NCBI GenBank assembly: GCA_934589065.1
Contig: CAKTNN010000045.1
Coordinates: 1 to 14,054, forward strand
Source: an uncultured Oscillospiraceae bacterium
Lineage (GTDB): Bacteria; Bacillota; Clostridia; Oscillospirales; Oscillospiraceae
Reading direction: 5' to 3'
DNA length: 14,054 nucleotides
Numbering within the stretch: position 1 is the first letter of the stretch; the number at the start of each line of letters is the position of its first letter. A program made the position numbers and the translations under genes. Shown here in pieces: positions 6,835 to 13,639 of the stretch. The notes under the pieces were generated by a model. The model searched no databases. It was not told the DNA's origin and worked only from the letters and a program-made list of their open reading frames with translations.

Positions 6835-7632
6835 ATGTCGGAACCCCAGTACCGGTTGGAGGGTATTGTCCACAGCAGGAACGAAACCATGGAGGACTTT
6901 GAGGGCCCTCTGGATGTTATTTTCCTGCTGCTGAGTAAAAATAAAATTGAAATTCAGGATGTTTCCATCACCGCCATTCTGGAGCAATATCTTGCTTATC
7001 TGGATGAAATGAAGCGGCTGGATATGGAGATTGCCAGTGAGTTTATCACCATGGCTTCCCACCTGATGCTGATTAAAACCAAGATGCTTTTGTCCGCCGC
7101 TGAGCAGCAGGAGGCAGAGAACGAGCTGGATCTGTTGCGTCAGAGCCTGATCGAGCGCCGCCGGAAGGAAGCCATGGAGCAGATCCGTCTGGCGGTTTCC
7201 CAGCTGGAGCCCCGGAACGAAATCGGGCGATGCATCTTTACCAAAGAGCCGGAGCCTCTGCCCAAGGCGGAGGGCTACCGCTACCAGCACGATGTGAAGG
7301 ATTTGCTTCGGGCACTGGAAATGATTTCCGAGCGCAGCCAGCGTCAGCTGCCGCCCCCTACCCAGAATTTTAAGGGCATCGTGGGCAAAGAGCCCTATCC
7401 CGTGGCGAAAAAGTCCGGGGAGGTGCTGCGCCAGCTGATTCTGCGGGGCGTGGAGCGGCTGAAATCCCTGTTCCGGGGGAATAAGACCCGGTCAGAGGTG
7501 GTGGCCACCTTCCTCGCTATTTTGGAGCTGTGCAAAACCAATGCCATTACGCTGGAAGACGACAATTCGGGAGAAAATCCCAATGTCCGCCTTCTGGATC
7601 AGAAACTTGCCGGGGAAGGAGAAACCACCTGA
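6835..7632 (+). CDS. scpA: Segregation and condensation protein A
   Basis: A 265-residue ScpA, the kleisin of the bacterial SMC condensin. It bridges the SMC heads and binds a ScpB dimer, helping to compact and separate sister chromosomes. The N-terminal domain carries the hallmark F-E-G-P-L-D-V-I-F-L-L-L, K-I-E-I-Q-D-V-S-I and I-L-E-Q-Y-L-A-Y-L, then a helical stretch with I-K-T-K-M-L-L. The C-terminal winged helix includes E-V-V-A-T-F-L-A-I-L-E-L. The central linker is charged. ATG 6835 is preferred, with AAGGA upstream and the family-like start S-E-P-Q-Y-R-L-E; the GTG at 6769 would leave almost no leader after the promoter. The stop codon TGA shares its A with the ATG of scpB, so the two are translationally coupled. 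Confidence 0.96.
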   Translation: MSEPQYRLEGIVHSRNETMEDFEGPLDVIFLLLSKNKIEIQDVSITAILEQYLAYLDEMKRLDMEIASEFITMASHLMLIKTKMLLSAAEQQEAENELDLLRQSLIERRRKEAMEQIRLAVSQLEPRNEIGRCIFTKEPEPLPKAEGYRYQHDVKDLLRALEMISERSQRQLPPPTQNFKGIVGKEPYPVAKKSGEVLRQLILRGVERLKSLFRGNKTRSEVVATFLAILELCKTNAITLEDDNSGENPNVRLLDQKLAGEGETT

Positions 7633-8207
7633 TGGAACAAGAACAGCTGATGCGCATTCTGGAGGCCATCCTCTTTGCCGCCGGAGAGCGGGTGGAGGTA
7701 TCCCGCCTTGCCCAGGTTTTGGAGGTGGATGCCGGGGAAATCACCCAGGCCGCCGATCGCCTGGCAGATGAGCTGGCCTATAACCGCCGGGGCATCCGTG
7801 TCCTGCGGCTGGAAAACGGCTACCAGATGGTGTCCTCCGGAGAGATGGCGGACTATATTACCAAAACGCTGGAAACCCGCAAGCCCCCGAAGCTTTCCTC
7901 CTCTCAGCTGGAAACGCTGACGGTGATTGCCTACTATCAGCCCGCTACCAAGGCCATGGTGGAGCAGATCCGGGGCGCAGACAGCTCCTATTCCGTGGCG
8001 GCGCTGCTGAACAAAAAGCTGATTGAAGAGGCAGGACGGCTGAATGTGCCGGGCCGCCCCATCCAGTATAAAACCACTCCCGATTTTTTGCGAACCTTCG
8101 GCCTGAGTTCCTTAGAGGAGCTGCCGCCCATTGAGAAAATCGCCTTTGGCGAGCCCATCGAGCTTCCTGAGGAGGCGGCGGTTGCCCAAAGTCCGGAGGA
8201 AAAATAA
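7632..8207 (+). CDS. scpB: Segregation and condensation protein B
   Basis: A 191-residue ScpB, the dimeric winged-helix partner of ScpA in the SMC condensin. The N-terminal winged helix begins M-R-I-L-E-A-I-L-F-A-A-G-E, and the second carries S-S-Q-L-E-T-L-T-V-I-A-Y-Y-Q-P-A-T-K and then I-R-G-A-D-S-S-Y-S-V. R-P-I-Q-Y-K-T-T-P-D-F-L marks the usual family end, and an acidic tail of about 35 residues follows. The ATG overlaps the scpA stop by one base, with GGGAAGGAG upstream inside scpA. The gene ends directly against the ATG of the DUF2953 gene. All key parts are present and the length is typical. Confidence 0.96.
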   Translation: MEQEQLMRILEAILFAAGERVEVSRLAQVLEVDAGEITQAADRLADELAYNRRGIRVLRLENGYQMVSSGEMADYITKTLETRKPPKLSSSQLETLTVIAYYQPATKAMVEQIRGADSSYSVAALLNKKLIEEAGRLNVPGRPIQYKTTPDFLRTFGLSSLEELPPIEKIAFGEPIELPEEAAVAQSPEEK

Positions 8208-8834
8208 ATGGGATGGCTGATTTTCCTTGGAATTCTGCTTTTGCTGGGGTGCCTGCCCCTGGGCATCCGCGTCCACTATGGAGAGGACGGGCCCCGGGCG
8301 GCGCTTTTGCTGGGAAGAATTGCGGTTACGGTGTATCCCTTCCCCGGTTGGCTGCAAAAAAGAATGTTCGGGGAGAAAAAGCCCAAAAAGGAAAAACCGG
8401 CGGAAACGCCTAAGGTCGAGCAGCCAAAGAAAGAGGAAGCGCCCGATGGGGGCGGCTCCTGGAAAAAATTCCTGCCCCTGGTTTCCCTGGGACTGGATGC
8501 CCTGGGGGCGCTGCGCCGAAAGCTGCGGGTAAACCACCTGGTTTTAAAGCTTACCCTGGCGGGGGATGACCCCTGCGACCTGGCTGTAAACTATGGCAGG
8601 GCCTGGGCGGCGGTGGGGAATCTGCTGCCCCGGTTAGAGCAGGCCTTTGTCATCCGCAAGCGGGAGATTGAGGTACAGTGCGACTTTCAATCGGAGGAAA
8701 CCCGGGTTCTTTTTTGCATGGATGTGACCATTACCCTGAACAGACTCCTGGGCCTGGCGGTAAAATACGGCTTCCGTGCCGTGAAAATATTCCTGAAAAT
8801 GAAACGTGTGAAGGCGGTGCAGACCAATGAGTGA
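8208..8834 (+). CDS. DUF2953 domain-containing membrane-anchored protein
   Basis: A 208-residue protein. Residues 1-20 form one N-terminal membrane helix. A Lys/Glu/Pro-rich linker occupies about residues 64-90. A C-terminal domain follows with V-N-Y-G-R-A-W-A-A-V-G and I-E-V-Q-C-D-F, typical of DUF2953. No biochemical function is established for the family. In Clostridia it is commonly found directly before ytfJ, as here, so a sporulation-linked role is a context inference only. The ATG follows the scpB stop with no gap; GGAGG lies at 8194-8198 within the end of scpB. It overlaps ytfJ by 8 bases. Confidence 0.85.
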   Translation: MGWLIFLGILLLLGCLPLGIRVHYGEDGPRAALLLGRIAVTVYPFPGWLQKRMFGEKKPKKEKPAETPKVEQPKKEEAPDGGGSWKKFLPLVSLGLDALGALRRKLRVNHLVLKLTLAGDDPCDLAVNYGRAWAAVGNLLPRLEQAFVIRKREIEVQCDFQSEETRVLFCMDVTITLNRLLGLAVKYGFRAVKIFLKMKRVKAVQTNE

Positions 8835-9210
8835 AAAACTTCCCAATATGCTGGAAACTACCATTCAGAAGATTCGGGAAATGGTGGATTCCAATACCGT
8901 GGTGGGGGAACCTATAGAAACTTCTGACGGCGTGACCATCCTGCCGGTGTCCAAAATCAGCATCGGTCTGGGGGGCGGCGGCTCCGATTTTGCTTCCAGC
9001 AAGGTTTCCACCCAGATGCCCTTTGGCGGCGGCGTGGGGGCAGGTGTCAAGGTGACCCCTGTGGCATTCCTGGTGGTAAAGGACGGCAATGTGCGGATTT
9101 TGACCATTGCAGAGCCTGCAAACTCCACTGCAGACCGAATCGTGGAAATGGTGCCCGATACCCTGGACAAGATTTCCGCCTTCCTGGATTCCCGGAAAAA
9201 GCCGGAATAA
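8827..9210 (+). CDS. ytfJ: GerW/YtfJ-family sporulation protein
   Basis: A 127-residue protein of the YtfJ/GerW family. In Bacillus subtilis the homologue is made in the forespore and is needed for normal germination with some germinants. The family pattern is clear: V-G-E-P-I-E-T-S-D-G-V-T-I-L-P-V-S (25-41), then the glycine-rich G-L-G-G-G-G-S-D-F, a second glycine cluster F-G-G-G-V-G-A-G-V, and P-V-A-F-L-V-V. No signal peptide or membrane helix is seen. It overlaps the DUF2953 gene by 8 bases and is followed 40 bases later by a DacF-like gene, a pairing that supports a sporulation setting. The short form is typical. Confidence 0.92.
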   Translation: MSEKLPNMLETTIQKIREMVDSNTVVGEPIETSDGVTILPVSKISIGLGGGGSDFASSKVSTQMPFGGGVGAGVKVTPVAFLVVKDGNVRILTIAEPANSTADRIVEMVPDTLDKISAFLDSRKKPE

Positions 9211-9221
9211 CCGCCCCATTT

Positions 9222-9241
9222 CCTGGGTATTCTATCCCAGG
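9222..9241 (+). promoter_or_regulatory. Intercistronic hairpin abutting the dacF ribosome binding site
   Basis: CCTGGG (9222-9227) and CCCAGG (9236-9241) pair perfectly around the 8-base loop TATTCTAT. The 3' arm runs into the Shine-Dalgarno region AGGGTGAGG (9239-9247), so folding could partly hide it. No T-tract follows, so it is not an intrinsic terminator. Confidence 0.45.
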
Positions 9242-9250
9242 GTGAGGAAT

Positions 9251-10300
9251 ATGAAATCATTTTTTGCCAAAACGGCAGCTGTTTTCCTGGCTGCCGTTTT
9301 GCTGTTGCCCCTAAAGGTGCAGGGGGTGTCTGCCAGGCGGGCGGTGTGTGTGGATGCCGTGACGGGCCGGGTGCTCTTTTCCCGGAATGCCGGGCAGCGG
9401 GCGCTGATTGCCAGCACCACCAAGATCATGACGGCGCTGGTGGTTTGCGAGCAGTGCAATGTGCTCTCCCAGATGCGCATCCCCAAGGAGGCGGTGGGCA
9501 TTGAGGGCTCCTCCATGTATCTGAAGGAGGGGGAGGTGCTCACATTGCAGGAGCTCCTCTATGGGCTGATGCTCTCCTCCGGAAACGATGCGGCGGTGGC
9601 CCTGGCGATTTTCTGCGGAGGAAACGTGCCGGGATTTGTGGAGCTGATGAACGACAAGGCCCGGCTTTTGGGCCTGAAAAACACCCATTTTGCCAACCCC
9701 AACGGCCTGGACGCCCCGGATCACTACTCTACGGCGGAGGATCTGGCCTGTCTGGCGGCCTACGCCATGGAAAACCCCGTGTTCCGGAAAACCGTCTCCA
9801 CCAAAACCGTTGCCATCGGCAGCCGGTATCTGCGCAACCACAATAAGCTTCTGTGGCTGGTGGAGGGGGCAGAGGGGGTAAAAACAGGCTACACCCGCTC
9901 GGCGGGAAGAACCCTGGTTTCCAGTGCCTCCCGGCTTGACCGGCGGGTGATTGCGGTAACCCTGGATGCGCCGGGGGACTGGCAGGATCACGCGGAAATG
10001 CTGGGGGAGGCTTTTGAAGCGTATCAGATCACCCGGATCGTTTCCAGGGGAGATAAAATTGCCTCCCTGCCCGTTATCGGGGGAGAAAGAAGCGTAGATT
10101 TGCTGGCAGACGGGGATTTTGACTGCGCGCTGGCATCCGGCGAGTGCCCCCAGGTGGCCTTTGGCGGGCAGAGCTTTGTCTATGCCCCGGTGGCGGAGGG
10201 GGCGCGGGCCGGCACAGGCTATATTTTGCTTTCCGGAAAGATTGTGGGAAGCGTGCCCCTGGTGTACGGCGCCACCGTAGAGCAGACCCGCTCCAGGTGA
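9251..10300 (+). CDS. dacF: D-alanyl-D-alanine carboxypeptidase, DacF-like (peptidase S11)
   Basis: A 349-residue penicillin-binding protein of the S11 family. It removes the terminal D-Ala from peptidoglycan stem peptides outside the membrane, limiting cross-linking; DacF acts in this way on spore cortex. A signal peptide spans about residues 1-28 (basic start, hydrophobic core, V-S-A cleavage-like end). Catalytic motifs are S-T-T-K (nucleophile Ser55, Lys58), S-G-N (110-112) and K-T-G (211-213). The beta-rich C-terminal domain follows, but a terminal amphipathic membrane anchor is not obvious. ATG 9251 gives the signal peptide directly and follows GTGAGGAAT. It sits after ytfJ in the same run of genes, which favours DacF over vegetative DacA; the exact paralogue is not certain. 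Confidence 0.9.
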   Translation: MKSFFAKTAAVFLAAVLLLPLKVQGVSARRAVCVDAVTGRVLFSRNAGQRALIASTTKIMTALVVCEQCNVLSQMRIPKEAVGIEGSSMYLKEGEVLTLQELLYGLMLSSGNDAAVALAIFCGGNVPGFVELMNDKARLLGLKNTHFANPNGLDAPDHYSTAEDLACLAAYAMENPVFRKTVSTKTVAIGSRYLRNHNKLLWLVEGAEGVKTGYTRSAGRTLVSSASRLDRRVIAVTLDAPGDWQDHAEMLGEAFEAYQITRIVSRGDKIASLPVIGGERSVDLLADGDFDCALASGECPQVAFGGQSFVYAPVAEGARAGTGYILLSGKIVGSVPLVYGATVEQTRSR

Positions 10301-10318
10301 AAATGTCCCTCCCTGTGT

Positions 10319-10361
10319 GAGGCAATCTCGGGGTTGGACAACCGGGGAAGTCGGTACAAGA
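10319..10361 (+). repeat. Tail remnant of the palindromic repeat and linker
   Basis: GGCAATCTCGGGG (10321-10333) corresponds to the GTGGCAATCT end of a unit, followed by a linker ending GGTACAAG that also appears between units B and C (10571-10578). The spacing suggests an earlier, mostly lost tandem copy before unit B. Confidence 0.55.
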
Positions 10362-10547
10362 AGATTCCCACGGCACTACGCCCGCAGGCGTGTACAGAGC
10401 GCAACCGCCGCAGGCGGCTCTTAGCGCGGAGTAGTGACATCGGTCACTGCCTCGGAATGACGAAAAGGGGTGTCATTGCCTTCCCGGTGCCGCACACTAC
10501 CCCCCTTGTCATTGCGAACCAGTGCCGCAGCACTGGTGTGGCAATCT
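10362..10547 (+). repeat. Palindromic repeat unit B (186 bases, with nested insertion)
   Basis: Starts AGATTCCC and ends GGCAATCT. From 10434 to its end and 5 bases beyond it matches unit C (10598-10715) with only three substitutions and one single-base indel. Compared with unit C it carries about 58 extra bases (roughly 10370-10433) which break the left arm of the first palindrome. The second palindrome, ACCAGTGC-CGCA-GCACTGGT (10518-10537), is intact within outer arms ATTGC (10511-10515) and GCAAT (10541-10545). GTCATTGC occurs twice inside, at 10472-10479 and 10508-10515. Confidence 0.88.
10374..10436 (+). repeat. Nested palindromic segment inside unit B
   Basis: Bounded by CACTAC (10374-10379) and GTAGTG (10431-10436), exact inverted copies. 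Inside are CGCC-CGCA-GGCG (10379-10390) and CCGCC-GCA-GGCGG (10405-10417). The segment is absent from units A and C at the same place, so it looks like an insertion of one palindromic element into another. Confidence 0.65.
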
Positions 10548-10583
10548 TGAACCCCGACAACAGAGAAAGCTGGTACAAGGGGA

Positions 10584-10710
10584 AGATTCCCGAGGCAGTG
10601 ACATCGGTCACTGCCTCGGAATGACGAAAAGGGGCGCCATTGCCTTCCCGGTGCCGCACACCACCCCCTTGTCATTGCGAACCAGTGCCGCAGCACTGGT
10701 GTGGCAATCT
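10584..10710 (+). repeat. Palindromic repeat unit C (127 bases)
   Basis: The most complete-looking copy. It opens with AGATTCC and a perfect 13-base inverted repeat (10590-10602 with 10607-10619, loop ATCG). A weak GGTG-CACC hairpin follows (10650-10662), then ACCAGTGC-CGCA-GCACTGGT (10681-10700) within ATTGC (10674-10678) and GCAAT (10704-10708). It ends GGCAATCT. The unit stops 37 bases before the rluB start codon, so it probably lies in a transcribed leader. The whole gap 10301-10747 contains these repeats and no gene. Confidence 0.9.
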
Positions 10711-10747
10711 TGAACGCTCCACTGCGAATCATCAGAAAGAGGTAACT

Positions 10748-11461
10748 ATGAAAGAACGACTGCAAAAGGTGATTTCCACCAGGGGGCTGGCGTCCCGGCG
10801 AAGGGCCGAGGAACTGATTTCCGCAGGAAAGGTGACGGTAAACGGTGCGGTCGCCGCCCTGGGGGACAGTGCCGACCCGGAAACGGACGAAATCCTGGTG
10901 GATGGGCAGAGATTGCCGGAAAAGAACGGAAAGGTCTACCTGATGCTCTACAAGCCCAGAGGCTATGTGACCACCATGTCCGATGAAAAGGGGCGGAAAA
11001 CCGCAGCCGAGTTGGTAAAGGACTGCTCCCAGCGGGTATATCCCGTCGGGCGGCTGGACATGGATTCCGAGGGGCTGCTGCTGTTTACCAACGACGGCGC
11101 CTTTGCCCAGGAGCTGACGCATCCCAGGCATCGGGTGAACAAAACCTACCTTGTTTGGGTCACGGGCTTCGCCCCCGGAAAGGAAACCCTTTTGCAAACC
11201 CCCATTGTGCTGGATGGCTACCGCATCCGCGCGCCGGAGGTGGTGCTGCTGGAGGAAAAGGGGACAAAAGCAAGGCTGCAAATCACCATCCACGAGGGCC
11301 GCAACCGGCAAATCCGCCGGATGTGTCAGGCCCGGGGCATGACGGTTACCCGCCTGAAGCGGATATCGGAAGGAACACTTTCTCTGGGGAATCTGCCCCT
11401 GGGGGCGTGGCGGTACTTAACGGAGGAGGAAGTGAAAAAAATCCTCTCTGACATGACTTGA
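10748..11461 (+). CDS. rluB: rRNA pseudouridine synthase, RluB/RsuA family
   Basis: A 237-residue pseudouridine synthase that converts a uridine in ribosomal RNA (23S for RluB, 16S for RsuA) to pseudouridine. An S4 RNA-binding domain occupies about residues 1-60, beginning R-L-Q-K-V-I-S-T-R-G-L-A-S-R-R-R-A-E. The catalytic domain carries Y-K-P-R-G-Y-V-T-T, then G-R-L-D-M-D-S-E-G-L-L-L with nucleophile Asp104. It ends with E-G-R-N-R-Q-I-R-R-M and R-L-K-R-I, the family's usual finish. AGAGG lies 5-6 bases before the ATG. The clostridial habit of placing this gene after scpAB and dacF-type genes favours RluB, though the site is not provable here. The long repeat-filled gap before it hides any promoter; I see none that is convincing. 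Confidence 0.93.
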   Translation: MKERLQKVISTRGLASRRRAEELISAGKVTVNGAVAALGDSADPETDEILVDGQRLPEKNGKVYLMLYKPRGYVTTMSDEKGRKTAAELVKDCSQRVYPVGRLDMDSEGLLLFTNDGAFAQELTHPRHRVNKTYLVWVTGFAPGKETLLQTPIVLDGYRIRAPEVVLLEEKGTKARLQITIHEGRNRQIRRMCQARGMTVTRLKRISEGTLSLGNLPLGAWRYLTEEEVKKILSDMT

Positions 11462-11486
11462 AATCTCCATCCAAGTTTGCTACTAT
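11458..11486 (+). promoter_or_regulatory. Promoter of the RpiR-family regulator gene
   Basis: TTGAAA (11458-11463), 17 bases, TACTAT (11481-11486). The -35 box contains the rluB stop codon TGA (11459-11461). Confidence 0.75.
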
Positions 11487-11494
11487 TACTCTGT

Positions 11495-11511
11495 GCGAGT
11501 TTTTTACTCGC
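11495..11511 (+). promoter_or_regulatory. Inverted repeat in the regulator leader (possible operator)
   Basis: GCGAGT-TTTTT-ACTCGC, a perfect 6-base inverted repeat about 9 bases after the -10 box, near the transcription start. RpiR-family regulators bind inverted repeats, so it could be an autoregulatory operator (inference). The T-run is the loop and not a tail, so it is not an intrinsic terminator. Confidence 0.4.
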
Positions 11512-11541
11512 CAATATAAACAGAATACGGGAGGTATCACC

Positions 11542-12417
11542 ATGAGTCGTGATATTCTTTCATTATTAAAAGACAATATGCCGGAATTTTCCAAGGGCCA
11601 GAAGCGTATTGCCCAATACATCCTGGAATCCTACGATAAGGCCGCCTTTATGACCGCCAACCGCCTGGCCCAGAATGTTGGGGTTTCCGAGTCCACCGTG
11701 GTGCGGTTTGCCGTGGATTTGGGCTTTGACGGCTATCCCAGTATGCAGAAGGCCATGCAGGAAATGGTGCTCAACCGCCTGACCTCCGTGCAGCGCATTG
11801 AGGTTGCCAACGACCGGATGAAGGACCAGGATGTGATTTCCACCGTCTTCCATTCCGATATGGAAAAGCTCCGCCAGACCGAGGAGACCGTCAGCCGGGA
11901 GGAATTCAACGATGCGGTGGCTGCCATTCTGAAAGCCAAGCGGGTGTATATCCTGGGCGTGCGTTCCGTAGCCCCCCTGGCAAATTTCCTGGGCTATTAC
12001 CTCAACTATATGTTCAACAATGTCCATGTGGTTTCCGGCCTTAGCGAAGGGGAGATGTTTGAAAAGATCGTTGGCGTCAATTCCAGCGATGCGGTGGTTG
12101 CGTTCAGCTTCCCCCGGTATTCCGCCTCCACCACCAAGGGGGCACGGTACTGCTGCTCCGCCGGTGCAACGGTGATCGGCATTACAGACAGCAAGCTCTC
12201 CCCCCTGGGCCAGTGCTGTGACCATGTGCTGGTTGCCAAGAGCGATATGGTTTCCTTGGTGGACAGCCTGGTGGCCCCTCTGAGCATGATCAATGCCCTG
12301 ATCGTTGCTATTGCCGCCAAGAAGGAAAAGGAAATTGCCCACACCTTTGAAAGCCTGGAGCGTATCTGGGACGAATACAATGTGTACGAAAAACAGGTAA
12401 CGGGCCATGACGCATGA
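11542..12417 (+). CDS. MurR/RpiR-family transcriptional regulator with SIS domain
   Basis: A 291-residue regulator. The N-terminal RpiR helix-turn-helix domain (about 1-77) includes F-S-K-G-Q-K-R-I-A-Q-Y-I and S-E-S-T-V-V-R-F-A at the recognition helix. The C-terminal SIS domain (about 125-260) opens with R-V-Y-I-L-G-V-R-S-V-A-P and contains A-F-S-F-P-R-Y-S; such domains bind phosphosugars. Family members repress or activate sugar and amino-sugar genes, but no sugar gene is near, so its effector and targets are unknown. GGGAGG lies 7 bases before ATG 11542. Its last 11 bases overlap the flavoprotein gene. It has its own promoter and a nearby inverted repeat that could be its operator. Confidence 0.92.
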   Translation: MSRDILSLLKDNMPEFSKGQKRIAQYILESYDKAAFMTANRLAQNVGVSESTVVRFAVDLGFDGYPSMQKAMQEMVLNRLTSVQRIEVANDRMKDQDVISTVFHSDMEKLRQTEETVSREEFNDAVAAILKAKRVYILGVRSVAPLANFLGYYLNYMFNNVHVVSGLSEGEMFEKIVGVNSSDAVVAFSFPRYSASTTKGARYCCSAGATVIGITDSKLSPLGQCCDHVLVAKSDMVSLVDSLVAPLSMINALIVAIAAKKEKEIAHTFESLERIWDEYNVYEKQVTGHDA

Positions 12418-13639
12418 CCTCATCGTAGTAGGCGGCGGCCCTGCCGGGATGCTTGCCGCCGTCACCGCCGCCCGGAAGGGGGCAAAGGTACTGCTGCTGG
12501 AAAAGAATGACCGGCTGGGGAAGAAGCTGCTGATCACCGGCAAAGGCCGCTGCAATGTGACAAACGACTGCACAGCGGAAGAGGTGCTGCAAAATACCCC
12601 CCGGAACGGTCGCTTCCTCTACAGCGCCATGACGGCCTTCCCCCCGGAAAAGACAAAGGCCTTTTTTGAAAGCCTGGGCTGCCCCCTGAAAACCGAGCGG
12701 GGCAACCGGGTGTTTCCCCAGTCCGACAGTGCCTATTCCGTTCTGGATGCCCTGAAAAAGGCCCTTCACGATTCCGGCGTAACGGTCAAGACCGGGAAGG
12801 CAGCCCATATTCTTACCCAGGATGGGGCAGTCACCGGCGTGCAGACGGATTCGGGGCCCATGTACGCCCCCAGTGTGATTCTTGCCACCGGCGGGGCAAG
12901 CTACCCTGCTACCGGCTCTACAGGGGACGGCTATCTTTTGGCCCAGCAGCTGGGCCATACCGTGGTATCCCCCGAGGGAAGCCTGGTTCCCCTGGAAACG
13001 GAGGGGCAGGACTGCCAAAGAATGCAGGGCCTTTCCCTGCGCAACGTGGGGGTGAAACTCCTGAACGCCAAGGGTAAGGTGCTCTACAAGGATTTTGGGG
13101 AGCTGCTATTTACCCACTTTGGGATTTCCGGCCCGACGGTGCTCTCTGCCAGCTGCCACCTGAAAGGGGAGGGCTGCCGGCTGGTGATCGATTTAAAGCC
13201 CGCCTTGGAAGAAAGCAAGCTGGATGCCCGGATTTTGCGGGATCTGGAAATGTATCAGAACCGCTCCATGGAAAACGCCCTGACGGATCTTTTGCCCCGG
13301 TCTATGATCCCCGTGGTGCTGGATCGGCTGGAAATTGACCCCAATTTGCAGGCAAACAGCCTGACAAAGCCGAAGCGCCGGGCAATGGTAGAGCTGCTGA
13401 AAGGCTTTTCTTTGGGCATCACCGGCAAGCGCCCCGTGGCGGAGGCGATCATCACCTCCGGCGGCGTAAAAGTTTCGGAAATCGACCCAAAGACCATGGA
13501 ATCCAAGAAAGTAAGCGGCCTTTTTTTTGCAGGAGAGCTCATCGACTGCGATGCCTATACCGGGGGCTTTAACCTGCAAATCGCCTGGGCCACCGCCTAC
13601 GCGGCAGGACTTGCCGCCGCGGAAAAAAAGAGGCATTGA
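12407..13639 (+). CDS. BaiN/HI0933-family NAD(P)/FAD-dependent oxidoreductase
   Basis: A 410-residue flavoprotein of the HI0933/YhiN group, named after BaiN, an enzyme linked to bile-acid dehydroxylation in gut Clostridium; most members have no proven substrate. The N-terminal FAD site is V-V-G-G-G-P-A-G (7-14), with E32 at the end of the second strand, then G-K-G-R-C-N-V-T-N (45-53), a hallmark of the family. A-T-G-G-A-S-Y-P-A-T-G-S-T-G-D-G-Y follows in the middle. The end carries F-F-A-G-E-L-I-D-C-D-A-Y-T-G-G-F-N-L-Q, the second FAD-binding part. Length is typical (about 400-420). The ATG overlaps the regulator gene by 11 bases, so translation is probably coupled. Bile-acid activity should not be assumed from the name. 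Confidence 0.93.
   Translation: MTHDLIVVGGGPAGMLAAVTAARKGAKVLLLEKNDRLGKKLLITGKGRCNVTNDCTAEEVLQNTPRNGRFLYSAMTAFPPEKTKAFFESLGCPLKTERGNRVFPQSDSAYSVLDALKKALHDSGVTVKTGKAAHILTQDGAVTGVQTDSGPMYAPSVILATGGASYPATGSTGDGYLLAQQLGHTVVSPEGSLVPLETEGQDCQRMQGLSLRNVGVKLLNAKGKVLYKDFGELLFTHFGISGPTVLSASCHLKGEGCRLVIDLKPALEESKLDARILRDLEMYQNRSMENALTDLLPRSMIPVVLDRLEIDPNLQANSLTKPKRRAMVELLKGFSLGITGKRPVAEAIITSGGVKVSEIDPKTMESKKVSGLFFAGELIDCDAYTGGFNLQIAWATAYAAGLAAAEKKRH

Noticed and set aside
10362..10710. CRISPR array in the repeat-rich gap
   Set aside because: The units are over 120 bases long with internal hairpins, only two lie together, and there are no evenly spaced unique spacers or cas genes.
10421..11311. Minus-strand frame running through both repeat units into rluB
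   Set aside because: It reads through palindromic repeats and the shadow of rluB, and the repeated peptide it would encode is a by-product of the DNA repeat.
11566..12573. Long minus-strand open frame opposite the RpiR regulator
   Set aside because: No recognisable domain; the plus-strand helix-turn-helix and SIS domains explain this DNA.
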